Below are positions 1-6,000 of a DNA stretch of 6,689 bases, piece by piece. The translations under genes and the position numbers were made by a program. The stretch is from Ga0077554 sp046590885. GTDB taxonomy: Bacteria; Pseudomonadota; Gammaproteobacteria; Ga0077554; Ga007554. The notes beneath the pieces are model-generated. The model was not told where the DNA came from. It was given only the letters and a program-made list of their open reading frames with translations, and did no database searches. Every line of letters begins with the position of its first letter. Positions within the stretch are counted from its first letter, which is position 1. Location of the stretch: the NCBI GenBank assembly GCA_046590885.1, contig JBKJTS010000058.1, forward strand, positions 1-6,689. Reading direction: 5' to 3'.

Positions 1-118
1 GAAGCCCGGCCATGACTTTGGTCAGGGCGGCCGTCAGCGTGGTCTTGCCATGATCAACGTGACCTATCGTGCCCACGTTGATGTGGGGCTTGGTACGCTC
101 AAATTTTCCCTTGGACAT
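1..118 (-). CDS. tuf: Elongation factor Tu, N-terminal 39 residues (partial, runs off the left edge)
   Basis: EF-Tu is the cytoplasmic GTPase that delivers aminoacyl-tRNA to the ribosome. Only the N-terminus is in the window. It begins MSKGKFERTKPHINVGTIGH, followed by VDHGKTTLTAALTKVMAG. The G1/P-loop GHVDHGKT at residues 19-26 binds the GTP phosphates and identifies the protein without ambiguity. The start ATG (118-116) has a GAGG Shine-Dalgarno at 127-130, 8 nt upstream. It is the last visible gene of a tRNA-Tyr/Gly/Thr-tuf operon, the arrangement that corresponds to tufB of Escherichia coli. Its leader (119-300) holds a long inverted repeat, described separately. The rest of the gene lies outside the window, so intactness cannot be judged. 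Confidence 0.97.
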   Translation of the reverse strand, partial: MSKGKFERTKPHINVGTIGHVDHGKTTLTAALTKVMAGL

Positions 119-152
119 ATTTTTCGCCTCTTTCTCGAATAAATATAGATTA

Positions 153-168
153 CATTTTAAATAAAATG
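153..168. repeat. Short AT-rich palindrome in the tuf leader
   Basis: CATTTTA and TAAAATG form a 7-bp perfect palindrome around a two-base centre, 35 nt upstream of the tuf start codon on the minus strand. It lies just downstream of the larger leader stem (173-239) in the transcript, so it could form a second small hairpin. The stem is A/T-only apart from its closing pair, so it would be weak. Confidence 0.4.
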
Positions 169-172
169 CCAA

Positions 173-239
173 GAATCTCTGAAAAGCTTCGTTTTCATCC
201 CATATATATTGAGATAAAAATCCTGCTTTTCAGAGATTC
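173..239 (-). promoter_or_regulatory. Perfect 15-bp inverted repeat in the tRNA-Thr/tuf leader (candidate leader stem-loop)
   Basis: The arms 173-187 (GAATCTCTGAAAAGC) and 225-239 (GCTTTTCAGAGATTC) are exact reverse complements, separated by a 37-nt AT-rich loop. The element lies between the tRNA-Thr 3' end (301) and the tuf start (118), inside the transcribed leader. No U-tract directly follows the stem in the minus-strand transcript, so it does not look like a standard intrinsic terminator. An RNA processing site separating tRNA from tuf mRNA, or a translational control element for EF-Tu, fits better. Control of E. coli tufB through its leader has been reported; applying it here is inference. 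Confidence 0.65.
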
Positions 240-300
240 CTACCGACCTGAAAACATTACCTGAAGCCTTTCCACCATCGAACTACAATAGTAAAATTTA

Positions 301-376
<76 letters not shown>

Positions 377-447
377 AGCGCTTCCTGATTTTGCAACTAC
401 CCTTTTCCAGCCCATGTTCCAGGCCCACACTTCCAACCCATACTTAA

Positions 448-521
448 TGGAGCGGGTGATGGGAATCGAACCCACGCTATCAGCTTGGAAGGCTGAAGTT
501 CTACCATTGAACTACACCCGC
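448..521 (-). tRNA. tRNA-Gly, anticodon UCC
   Basis: This is a 74-nt minus-strand tRNA with encoded CCA (448-450). The acceptor stem pairs GCGGGTG with CACCCGC, followed by discriminator T. The anticodon arm is TCAGC-CTTCCAA-GCTGA with anticodon TCC (plus strand 487-489). The T arm carries GGGTTCGATTCCC. It decodes GGA and GGG glycine codons. It is the middle tRNA of the operon, 71 bp upstream of tRNA-Thr in the direction of transcription, and is positionally equivalent to E. coli glyT. Confidence 0.98.
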
Positions 522-599
522 CCTGGCATACACGTACATCCCGGCACAGCAAAGGCGCTGGAAATATACTTCAAGCCCCTTTACAAGCAACCAGACCGG

Positions 600-684
<85 letters not shown>

Positions 685-703
685 GCTGAGATATAAGTCG
701 GCT

Positions 704-732
704 ATTATGATTTGCTTGGCAGAATGTGTCAA
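704..732 (-). promoter_or_regulatory. Sigma70 promoter of the tRNA-Tyr/Gly/Thr-tuf operon
   Basis: On the minus strand a perfect -35 box TTGACA (732-727) is followed by a 17-bp spacer and a 5/6 -10 box CATAAT (709-704). The predicted start is near 697-698, about 13 nt before tRNA-Tyr. The bases after the -10 box (AGCCGAC) include a GC-rich stretch, as in stringently controlled stable-RNA promoters. ppGpp control is inferred from that. The -35 box overlaps the -35 box of a divergent plus-strand promoter. Confidence 0.85.
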
Positions 733-757
733 CAAGCTTAAGCAAAAGCACTATACT
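729..757 (+). promoter_or_regulatory. Candidate divergent promoter for the acyl-CoA ligase-like gene and ttcA
   Basis: TCAACA (729-734, 4/6 match) lies 17 bp before TATACT (752-757, 5/6 match). The expected transcription start falls at about 764, which is exactly the ATG proposed for the next gene, so the mRNA may be leaderless. The -35 box shares bases 729-732 with the -35 box of the tRNA-tuf promoter on the other strand. Confidence 0.5.
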
Positions 758-763
758 AAGACG

Positions 764-2266
764 ATGCCCATCCCCTCCCAATCAGCCGCTTCTGCCTTGG
801 ACGCTTTTTTGACATGCCCGTTGGCGACCACATTAGCAAGACACGAGACACAATCGCCGCACACCACGGCACTGGCCCGATTCCACGCGGCAGTGGCGGA
901 GGTGCCCGCCTACCGGGACTTTCTGCAAAAAAAGCATATTGATCCCGCCGAAGTTCAGGATTTCGCCGCGTTCCAGGCGTTACCCTTAATGACAAAAGCC
1001 AATTACATGCGCACTTACCCCCTGCCCGCCCGGTGCCGCCACGGACGACTGTCAGACTGCGAAATGATAGCAGTGTCCTCCGGTTCCACCGGTGCGCCAA
1101 TGTTCTGGCCCCGTTCCCTGGAACATGAACTGGACGTTACAACACGCTTCGAGCAAATCTTTGACGGTAGCTTTAACGCCAGGCAGCGCACTACGCTGGT
1201 GGTGATCTGCTTTGCGCTGGGCACCTGGGTGGGTGGCATGTATACCACGGCGTGTTGCCGTTATCTGGCCCAAAAGGGCTATGCGCTCACCGTGGTGACG
1301 CCCGGCAATAACAAGGCGGAGATTTACCGCGCCGTCACCGAGCTTGCGGTATATTTTGACCAGACAGTACTGATTGGCTACCCGCCGTTCATTAAAGATG
1401 TGCTTGACACGGGTATTGCGCAGGGCGTTGAGTGGTCGCACCATTCCATCAAGATGATGTTTGCGGGAGAGGTATTCAGCGAAGAGTGGCGTAGCCTGGT
1501 ATGTAACCGGGCTGGGGCCGGCAACCCGGCCTATGACACGGCATCGCTGTATGGCACGGCAGATGCTGGGGTGCTGGGGAACGAAACGCCGCTGAGCATT
1601 ACGCTACGACGCTTTTTTGCCAATACTCCAGAAGCGGCACGGGCGTTGTTTGGCGAATCGCGCTTGCCGACTTTACTGCAATATGATCCGCTTAGCCGCT
1701 TTTTTGAAGTACACGACGGCACGTTAGTGGTGACAGGTGACAGTGGGGTGCCGTTGCTGCGTTATAACATTGGGGATCAAGGCGGTATTATTTCTTATGC
1801 GGCGATGCTGGACTTTATGCGGGAATGGCCGTTGGCCGCAGACACGGAGGCAATTCTACACACAAGCACCGCCCACCTGCCGTTTGTCTATCTGTTTGGT
1901 CGCGCAGATTTCACGGTGTCATACTTTGGTGCAAATATTTATCCGGAAAATATCACCGTGGGGCTGGAGCAGCCGGAAATTACGGGGTGGACAACGGGCA
2001 AGTTTGTGCTGGAGGTGAAGGAACTCGCTGACCAGAACAAGCGGCTATGCGTGACCGTGGAATTGCTACAGAATGTGGATGATACCGCTGAAAGACGCGC
2101 TGCGCTTGCAGCATCGATACACGCGCAGTTATTACGCCTGAACAGTGAGTTCGCGCACTATGTTCCTGCCGAATATCAACATCCCGAGATCATTCTTCTG
2201 CCTGTGGGCGATGCCAATTATTTTCCAGTGGGTGTAAAACACCGTTATACACGAAAACAATCATAG
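764..2266 (+). CDS. Phenylacetate-CoA ligase-like AMP-forming adenylating enzyme (PaaK/COG1541-like), substrate unknown
   Basis: This 500-residue cytoplasmic protein belongs to the ANL adenylating superfamily and most resembles the phenylacetate-CoA ligase family. Such enzymes activate a carboxylic acid with ATP, usually followed by transfer to CoA. Visible motifs are the ATP phosphate loop SSGSTGAP (105-112), YGTADAG (263-269), RYNIGDQG (333-340, nucleotide-binding Asp338), GRAD (379-382) in the hinge region, and a C-terminal PVGVKHRY with the likely catalytic Lys492. The YGT.. motif has Asp267 where many relatives have Glu. I chose ATG 764. Upstream in-frame starts at 599 and 707 lie inside tRNA-Tyr and the -10 box of the tRNA promoter. 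There is no good Shine-Dalgarno. ttcA follows within a few bases, implying co-transcription. The natural substrate cannot be read from the sequence. Confidence 0.85.
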   Translation: MPIPSQSAASALDAFLTCPLATTLARHETQSPHTTALARFHAAVAEVPAYRDFLQKKHIDPAEVQDFAAFQALPLMTKANYMRTYPLPARCRHGRLSDCEMIAVSSGSTGAPMFWPRSLEHELDVTTRFEQIFDGSFNARQRTTLVVICFALGTWVGGMYTTACCRYLAQKGYALTVVTPGNNKAEIYRAVTELAVYFDQTVLIGYPPFIKDVLDTGIAQGVEWSHHSIKMMFAGEVFSEEWRSLVCNRAGAGNPAYDTASLYGTADAGVLGNETPLSITLRRFFANTPEAARALFGESRLPTLLQYDPLSRFFEVHDGTLVVTGDSGVPLLRYNIGDQGGIISYAAMLDFMREWPLAADTEAILHTSTAHLPFVYLFGRADFTVSYFGANIYPENITVGLEQPEITGWTTGKFVLEVKELADQNKRLCVTVELLQNVDDTAERRAALAASIHAQLLRLNSEFAHYVPAEYQHPEIILLPVGDANYFPVGVKHRYTRKQS

Positions 2267-2270
2267 GGGG
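2265..2270 (+). promoter_or_regulatory. Ribosome binding site of ttcA, overlapping the upstream stop codon
   Basis: AGGGGG overlaps the last two bases of the upstream TAG stop (2264-2266). It is 2 nt from GTG 2273 and 5 nt from TTG 2276, so it favours TTG 2276 as the real start. The overlap suggests translational coupling to the ligase-like gene. Confidence 0.6.
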
Positions 2271-2272
2271 TT

Positions 2273-3163
2273 GTGTTGTCTAAAGTAGAAAAAAAATTAT
2301 TGCACTATGTCAGCAAAGCTATTTCTGAATTCAACATGATTCAGACTGGTGACCGCGTGATGGTATGCCTGTCGGGGGGGAAAGACTCGTATACGCTATT
2401 GTCGATATTGCGCCTGTTGCGCATGCACTCCAATAATAAATTTGAGATTTTCGCCTTCACGCTCGATCAATCACAACCCGGCTGGGACGACAGTCATATG
2501 CGCGCCTGGCTGGAGCAGCAAAAAATCCCGTACGAAATTTTAAAGAAAGATACATACTCAATTGTTATTGATAAAACCGAGCCAGGGGGCACGTATTGTT
2601 CGCTGTGTTCACGGCTACGGCGCGGTAATATTTACAAATATGCTGAAACACATGGCTACACTAAAATTGCACTGGGTCATCACCGCGATGACATGATTCA
2701 CAGCCTGCTGATGTCGATCATGTACAACGGCGAAATACGTTCCATGCCGCCTAAGCTGCTCACCGATAATAAGCGCCATATTGTGGTGCGCCCCCTCGCC
2801 TATTGCCAGGAAAAAGATATAATCGCGTACGCCAAGGAGCGTGAATTCCCGATTATCCCCTGCAATTTATGCGGTTCCCAGGAAAATCTTGCGCGGCAGC
2901 GTACCAAAAGACTGGTGCAGGATCTTGCCAAAGAAAATCCTAAAATTCCCAGCAATATGCTGCATGCGCTGAGCCATGTGCAACCAAGTCAACTGATGGA
3001 CAAACACCTGTGGGATTTTAAAAATCTGGAGAAACAGCGTGAGACTACTCAGGCTGGGCCCGACACGATAAAAAAAGGGGATCAGGAAATATTATTTCCC
3101 GATCCACAGCATCACAACTTGAGGGAGAGTGAGCCTATAGATGCTGAACTGCAGCTCTGGTAA
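2273..3163 (+). CDS. ttcA: tRNA 2-thiocytidine(32) synthetase TtcA
   Basis: TtcA thiolates cytidine 32 in the anticodon loop of a subset of tRNAs, using ATP and an iron-sulfur cluster. Numbering from GTG 2273 (296 residues), the PP-loop SGGKDS is at 34-39. The first cluster motif CSLC is at 109-112 and is followed by RLRRG. GHHRDD is at 135-140. RPLAYCQEKDI (173-183) and PCNLCGSQ with Cys197/Cys200 follow. In E. coli TtcA three conserved cysteines in these motifs bind the cluster. Length is close to the family norm (about 300). The last 40 or so residues form a polar, probably disordered tail. The start could be TTG 2276, one codon in, because its Shine-Dalgarno spacing is better. It is the second gene of an operon with the ligase-like gene. 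No strong terminator directly follows it. Confidence 0.95.
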   Translation: MLSKVEKKLLHYVSKAISEFNMIQTGDRVMVCLSGGKDSYTLLSILRLLRMHSNNKFEIFAFTLDQSQPGWDDSHMRAWLEQQKIPYEILKKDTYSIVIDKTEPGGTYCSLCSRLRRGNIYKYAETHGYTKIALGHHRDDMIHSLLMSIMYNGEIRSMPPKLLTDNKRHIVVRPLAYCQEKDIIAYAKEREFPIIPCNLCGSQENLARQRTKRLVQDLAKENPKIPSNMLHALSHVQPSQLMDKHLWDFKNLEKQRETTQAGPDTIKKGDQEILFPDPQHHNLRESEPIDAELQLW

Positions 3164-3199
3164 ATAACAGCCGACGTACCCCGGCTTTCAATATTAATA

Positions 3200-3313
3200 T
3201 TAATTGCCTACTGGATAATGAGCCATCATCATTCCCAATCACAGCAAAAAGTAAGTAATGGCGGCAGTGGCATTGAGCGCAATGATGTCATCGTTGGTAT
3301 GTGATTTATTCAT
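3200..3313 (-). pseudogene. Broken microprotein gene, sibling of the 40-residue protein at 3559-3681
   Basis: On the minus strand an ATG (3313) preceded by AGGAAGAG (plus strand 3320-3327) opens MNKSHTNDDIIALNATAAIT, continuing YFLL before a TGA at 3241-3239. Reading on in frame gives LGMMMAHYPVGN and then TAA at 3202-3200. The AHYPVG ending, the MNK start, the total length (37 against 40 residues) and the hydrophobic stretch before AHYPVG all match the intact gene nearby. With TGG in place of TGA it would read YFLLWLGMMMAHYPVGN, a normal single membrane helix. The simplest view is a recent nonsense mutation. A sequencing error or programmed readthrough are less likely alternatives. The parent family's function is unknown to me. 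Confidence 0.7.
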
Positions 3314-3361
3314 GGCTATCTCTTCCTGCAAATGCCTGACAGGTTAAGTGGGTCACTTATC

Positions 3362-3373
3362 CATTAAAGGTAT
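3362..3373. repeat. 12-bp direct repeat, copy 1 (upstream of the broken microprotein gene)
   Basis: CATTAAAGGTAT occurs here and again at 3864-3875 in the same orientation. On the minus strand (ATACCTTTAATG) this copy is about 50 bp upstream of the start of the broken microprotein gene. It may be a shared control site or a trace of the duplication that produced the gene pair. Confidence 0.5.
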
Positions 3374-3497
3374 GGGAAGCCGTTTTCTTATACAAAATAA
3401 CCTTGCATTTTGCTAGTTAGATTAACCTTAATGCATTGTAAAAATTAGTAGCTCAATATTTGATTAAGGTAAATTTAAACTTCATGGAATGTGGACA

Positions 3498-3535
3498 AAA
3501 AAAAGGATCGAAGCTATTGTTTCGATCCTTTTTTT
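3498..3535. terminator. Strong bidirectional Rho-independent terminator
   Basis: GGATCGAA (3505-3512) pairs perfectly with TTCGATCC (3521-3528) around an 8-nt loop. It is flanked by an A-tract on the left and seven T on the right (3529-3535), which extend the stem to 15 bp. It works in both directions. On the minus strand it lies 24 bp after the stop of the intact microprotein gene. On the plus strand it could stop transcripts running on from ttcA, about 335 bp upstream. Confidence 0.93.
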
Positions 3536-3558
3536 ACGAGATAGGAGCTTTTAAGGTT

Positions 3559-3681
3559 TTAGTGGCCACCAACCGGATAGTGAGCCAGGTTCAGGCCTAA
3601 CGCCAATAAGCCAAAAATCAGGACAGCAATGTACATAACAATCAACCAATCATTCTGACATGCATCTTTAAGTTTATTCAT
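3559..3681 (-). CDS. Small single-pass membrane protein of unknown function, 40 residues, ending AHYPVGGH
   Basis: The product starts MNKLKDACQNDWLIVMYIAV and ends LIFGLLALGLNLAHYPVGGH. One strongly hydrophobic segment (about residues 12-32) makes a transmembrane helix. The lysine-bearing N-terminus is probably cytoplasmic, and the short C-tail with His34 and His40 probably faces the periplasm. The ATG (3681) has GAGGGG (about 3691-3697) at good spacing. There is a candidate promoter at 3746-3775 and a strong terminator 24 bp past the stop, so this reads as an independent monocistronic unit. A degenerate sibling sits 250 bp downstream on the same strand. I do not recognise the family. Tiny one-helix proteins are often accessory subunits of respiratory or transport complexes, but nothing here shows that. 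Confidence 0.75.
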   Translation of the reverse strand: MNKLKDACQNDWLIVMYIAVLIFGLLALGLNLAHYPVGGH

Positions 3682-3745
3682 GAAACATCACCCCTCTCAG
3701 TCACGTTTACTTTCATCAGGAACCAAATCTAAGCTTGGCTAAATA

Positions 3746-3775
3746 ACCATAGCAAAATTGCGGGGTATCTGGCAA
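3746..3775 (-). promoter_or_regulatory. Candidate promoter of the 40-residue membrane protein gene
   Basis: The minus strand reads TTGCCA (3775-3770), an 18-bp spacer, then TATGGT (3751-3746) preceded by TGC, which forms an extended -10 element. The predicted start is near 3739, giving a leader of about 58 nt with the GAGGGG ribosome binding site near its end. Confidence 0.5.
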
Positions 3776-3863
3776 GCCCTAAAAACAAACATTTTCAATC
3801 AAAAGCTCTATTTTTTAGCCATATAAACCTTATAAAATGTCATGGAATAGATCCGCATAGAAA

Positions 3864-3875
3864 CATTAAAGGTAT
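3864..3875. repeat. 12-bp direct repeat, copy 2 (upstream of the intact microprotein gene)
   Basis: CATTAAAGGTAT is identical to the copy at 3362-3373. On the minus strand it lies about 183 bp upstream of the intact microprotein start, farther than copy 1 is from its gene. A common role in the two promoters is therefore uncertain. Confidence 0.45.
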
Positions 3876-3975
3876 AGTGAGCTGAAGGCGTGTTGCCACA
3901 GCCTGGCTTAATAGTCCAAAATCAACATATGTGCGTGCCAGCCGAAAACGTCTTGCAAGTATCGCACTTTTAACT

Positions 3976-3981
3976 AGGTGG
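3976..3981 (+). promoter_or_regulatory. Ribosome binding site that places the argA start at TTG 3990
   Basis: AGGTGG ends 8 nt before TTG 3990, an ideal spacing. The in-frame GTG at 3978 lies inside this motif and has no Shine-Dalgarno of its own, so translation most likely starts at TTG 3990. Confidence 0.7.
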
Positions 3982-3989
3982 TTAATCTC

Positions 3990-5333
3990 TTGTCCAATAC
4001 ATTTGACGAAGCACAATTCGTTACCTGGTTTCGCAGCTCATCACCCTACATCAATGCCTTTCGTGGCCGCACGTTTGTCATCATGTTTAGCGGTGAGGCG
4101 GTGGCCGGTGACCAATTTGCACATCTGATACACGATATTGGCCTGCTAAACAGCTTGGGAACGCGCCTGGTATTAGTACATGGCGCCCGTACGCAAATTG
4201 AGCAGCGTCTTACTGAGCAGGATACGGCTATTCACTATGTAAAAGAGTTACGCATTACAGACGATGCTGCCCTTGCCATTGTGAAAGAAGCGGTGGGTAC
4301 ATTACGCATCGAAATCGAAGCGTTGTTATCCATGGGCTTGGCTAACTCGCCCATGGCAGGCGCAGATATTCGCGTTGCCTCAGGTAATTTTGTTACCGCC
4401 AAGCCCGTCGGTACCCGCAATGGTGTTGATTATTGCTACACAGGGGAAGTGCGTCGGGTGGATGCAGTCGCTATCAAACAACGACTCGACGATGGCTCAA
4501 TTGTGCTAATTTCGCCCTTGGGGTATTCGCCCACGGGTGAGGTATTTAACCTTACTGCGCTGGAAGTGGCCACAGCAACCGCCATCGCTTTGGGCGCGGA
4601 CAAATTGTTGTGCCTGGTGGAAGGTCGGGGAGTGTTTGATGCGCACAAAGATCTGATGCGACAATTAACCCTCGTCGAAGCCGAACAATGGCTCGCTACT
4701 CAGCAGACCCATACCTTTAATGACTTGAAAGGACATGAAGAACTAGCGCTGTATGTGACCCATGCCATAGAAGCCTGTCGCCAGGGCGTACGTCGTGCGC
4801 ATTTGATAGATCGCCACATTGATGGCGCGTTGCTGCTGGAATTATTTACACGGGATGGCATCGGTACTCTAATCACCGCTGACCACTATGAAAACATGCG
4901 CCAGGCGAGCATTGTGGATGTGGGGGGTATACTGGAATTAATTGCACCGCTGGAAGCTGAGGGAGTACTGGTGCGCCGCTCACGTGAGCGCCTGGAAACG
5001 GAGATCAGCTATTTCATGGTGATGGAAAGGGATGGCATGATAATCGCCTGTGCGGCGCTTTATCCTTTTGCAAAAGAAAGCGCAGGCGAGTTGGCCTGTC
5101 TTGCCGTACACCCTGCGTACCAAAATGGGGGCCGGGGCGAAGCGCTGCTCAATGCCATTGAACACCATGCCAAACAGGTCGGCATACAACATTTGTTTGC
5201 GCTAACTACCCAGGCCACACACTGGTTTCGTGAACGCGGTTTTCATTCTGGCAAAATTGAAGATATGCCGGTAAAACGTCAACGTTTGTATAACTATCAG
5301 CGTAAGTCAAAAGTACTTATGAAAGCATTGTAA
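3990..5333 (+). CDS. argA: N-acetylglutamate synthase ArgA (amino-acid-kinase fold plus GNAT domain)
   Basis: ArgA transfers acetyl from acetyl-CoA to glutamate, the first step of arginine biosynthesis, in the cytoplasm. From TTG 3990 it has 447 residues, close to the E. coli enzyme. The N-terminal amino-acid-kinase-fold domain (about 20-280) carries PYINAFRGRTFVIMFSGEAV and LVLVHGARTQIEQRL. In this family it has lost kinase activity and usually serves as the arginine-sensing part. VDYCYTGEVRRVD and GEVFNLTALEVAT follow. A linker reads LLELFTRDGIGT. The C-terminal GNAT domain (about 300-447) has the acetyl-CoA loop VHPAYQNGGRGEALL (373-387) and ends with YNYQRKSKVLM, a signature of ArgA. A slightly longer GTG start at 3978 is possible but lacks a ribosome binding site. 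A small membrane-protein gene follows 36 bp later. No clear ARG box is visible upstream. Confidence 0.95.
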   Translation: MSNTFDEAQFVTWFRSSSPYINAFRGRTFVIMFSGEAVAGDQFAHLIHDIGLLNSLGTRLVLVHGARTQIEQRLTEQDTAIHYVKELRITDDAALAIVKEAVGTLRIEIEALLSMGLANSPMAGADIRVASGNFVTAKPVGTRNGVDYCYTGEVRRVDAVAIKQRLDDGSIVLISPLGYSPTGEVFNLTALEVATATAIALGADKLLCLVEGRGVFDAHKDLMRQLTLVEAEQWLATQQTHTFNDLKGHEELALYVTHAIEACRQGVRRAHLIDRHIDGALLLELFTRDGIGTLITADHYENMRQASIVDVGGILELIAPLEAEGVLVRRSRERLETEISYFMVMERDGMIIACAALYPFAKESAGELACLAVHPAYQNGGRGEALLNAIEHHAKQVGIQHLFALTTQATHWFRERGFHSGKIEDMPVKRQRLYNYQRKSKVLMKAL

Positions 5334-5369
5334 CCCTGAAAGCAGCAATTACACATAGAGATTCTCAGC

Positions 5370-5567
5370 ATGAAAGAAATTTTAATTTATGGTTTTATTG
5401 CCGTTAGCTCCATGGTGCTGTGGTCGTATGTGGTACACATGATGGTCGGCGGTTTGGTAAGCGAAGAAACTGAATATCTAATAATGGGGATTGCCGTAAC
5501 CATTGGCATTATTGTGATAAGCGCCATGACGTGGGATGTGATTCAGCGTCGCCGTGGCAGAAAATAA
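5370..5567 (+). CDS. Small inner-membrane protein with two predicted helices, unknown function
   Basis: This is a 65-residue protein starting MKEILIYGFIAVSSMVLWSY. Two hydrophobic segments (about 4-30 and 36-58) flank a short acidic loop SEETE (31-35). The C-terminus RRRGRK is strongly basic and should be cytoplasmic, giving a hairpin topology with both ends inside. The first helix contains Trp18, Tyr20 and His23. It starts 36 bp after argA with no terminator between, so it is probably on the same transcript. The ribosome binding site is weak (AGAG near 5357). Its stop is 15 bp from the convergent sspB stop. I do not recognise the family. Co-transcription with argA does not by itself imply a role in arginine metabolism. 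Confidence 0.7.
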   Translation: MKEILIYGFIAVSSMVLWSYVVHMMVGGLVSEETEYLIMGIAVTIGIIVISAMTWDVIQRRRGRK

Positions 5568-5582
5568 CAGCCGTAGCGCTTT

Positions 5583-5960
5583 TTACTTTACCACTGTCAA
5601 CGATGGGCGACGGGGCTTTTCAGGTGAAGGTGGGGCAGGGGCATCCCCGCCATCACCTTCGCCAAATACCATACCTTTGCCATTTTCCCTGGCGTAGACT
5701 GCCAGCACGGCTCCTACAGGCACCGCGACGTTCATGGGCGTGCCACCAAAGCGCGCACTAAATCGCACTACTTCGTTGCTTAATTCCAGGGCGTGCACAG
5801 CCATTGGCGCAACATTTAGAACAATCTTGCCATTTTCAATATATTGAGTCGGCACGATCACTTCTGGGGATTGGGTATCTACGAGCAAATGCGGCGTATA
5901 TCCATTATCGACAATCCATTCATAAATCGCGCGAATCAAATAGGGGCGGCTGGAGTTCAT
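5583..5960 (-). CDS. sspB: ClpXP protease specificity-enhancing factor SspB
   Basis: SspB is the cytoplasmic adaptor that captures ssrA-tagged peptides from stalled ribosomes and hands them to ClpXP. The 125-residue product has the conserved N-terminal fold (SSRPYLIRAIYEWIVDNGYT; PHLLVDT; VPTQYIENGKIVLNVAP; FSARFGGTP). An acidic, Gly/Pro-rich linker follows from about residue 99. It ends with RRPSLTVVK (117-125), which matches the ClpX-binding tail (RPALRVVK type) of the E. coli protein. Both the substrate-binding and the ClpX-docking modules therefore look intact. The ATG at 5960 has AGGA 7-8 nt upstream. In many proteobacteria sspB lies next to sspA in an operon. Here the two are separated by about 490 bp of foreign-looking DNA, so sspB may now need its own promoter. 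It converges with the 65-residue gene (15-bp gap). Confidence 0.95.
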   Translation of the reverse strand: MNSSRPYLIRAIYEWIVDNGYTPHLLVDTQSPEVIVPTQYIENGKIVLNVAPMAVHALELSNEVVRFSARFGGTPMNVAVPVGAVLAVYARENGKGMVFGEGDGGDAPAPPSPEKPRRPSLTVVK

Positions 5961-6000
5961 GGCGTTATCCTGAAAATTGCGATTGGAGTCTTGTGCTGTC

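Larger units (their letters stand above)
3682..3989. other. Gene-free stretch between the microprotein gene and argA
   Basis: This 308-bp, AT-rich divergent intergenic region holds the minus-strand promoter of the microprotein gene (3746-3775), copy 2 of the 12-bp repeat (3864-3875) and the argA ribosome binding site (3976-3981). I could not find a convincing plus-strand promoter for argA or a recognisable ArgR operator. No other open frame with a ribosome binding site is apparent. Confidence 0.6.

Noticed and set aside
3169..3186. AGCCG/CGGCT hairpin just after ttcA as a terminator
   Set aside because: Only five pairs and three T follow, too weak to call.
3200..3241. Selenocysteine reading of the TGA in the small gene
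   Set aside because: No selenocysteine insertion hairpin is evident after the TGA, and the intact sibling has no cysteine or equivalent residue indicating one. A Trp-to-stop change explains it better.
3425..3473. FNR/CRP-like site (TTGAT-TAAG-GTAAA at 3460-3473) and an 8-bp inverted repeat ACCTTAAT/ATTAAGGT
   Set aside because: The second FNR half-site is poor, and such AT-rich matches occur by chance. There is no promoter nearby to give it context.
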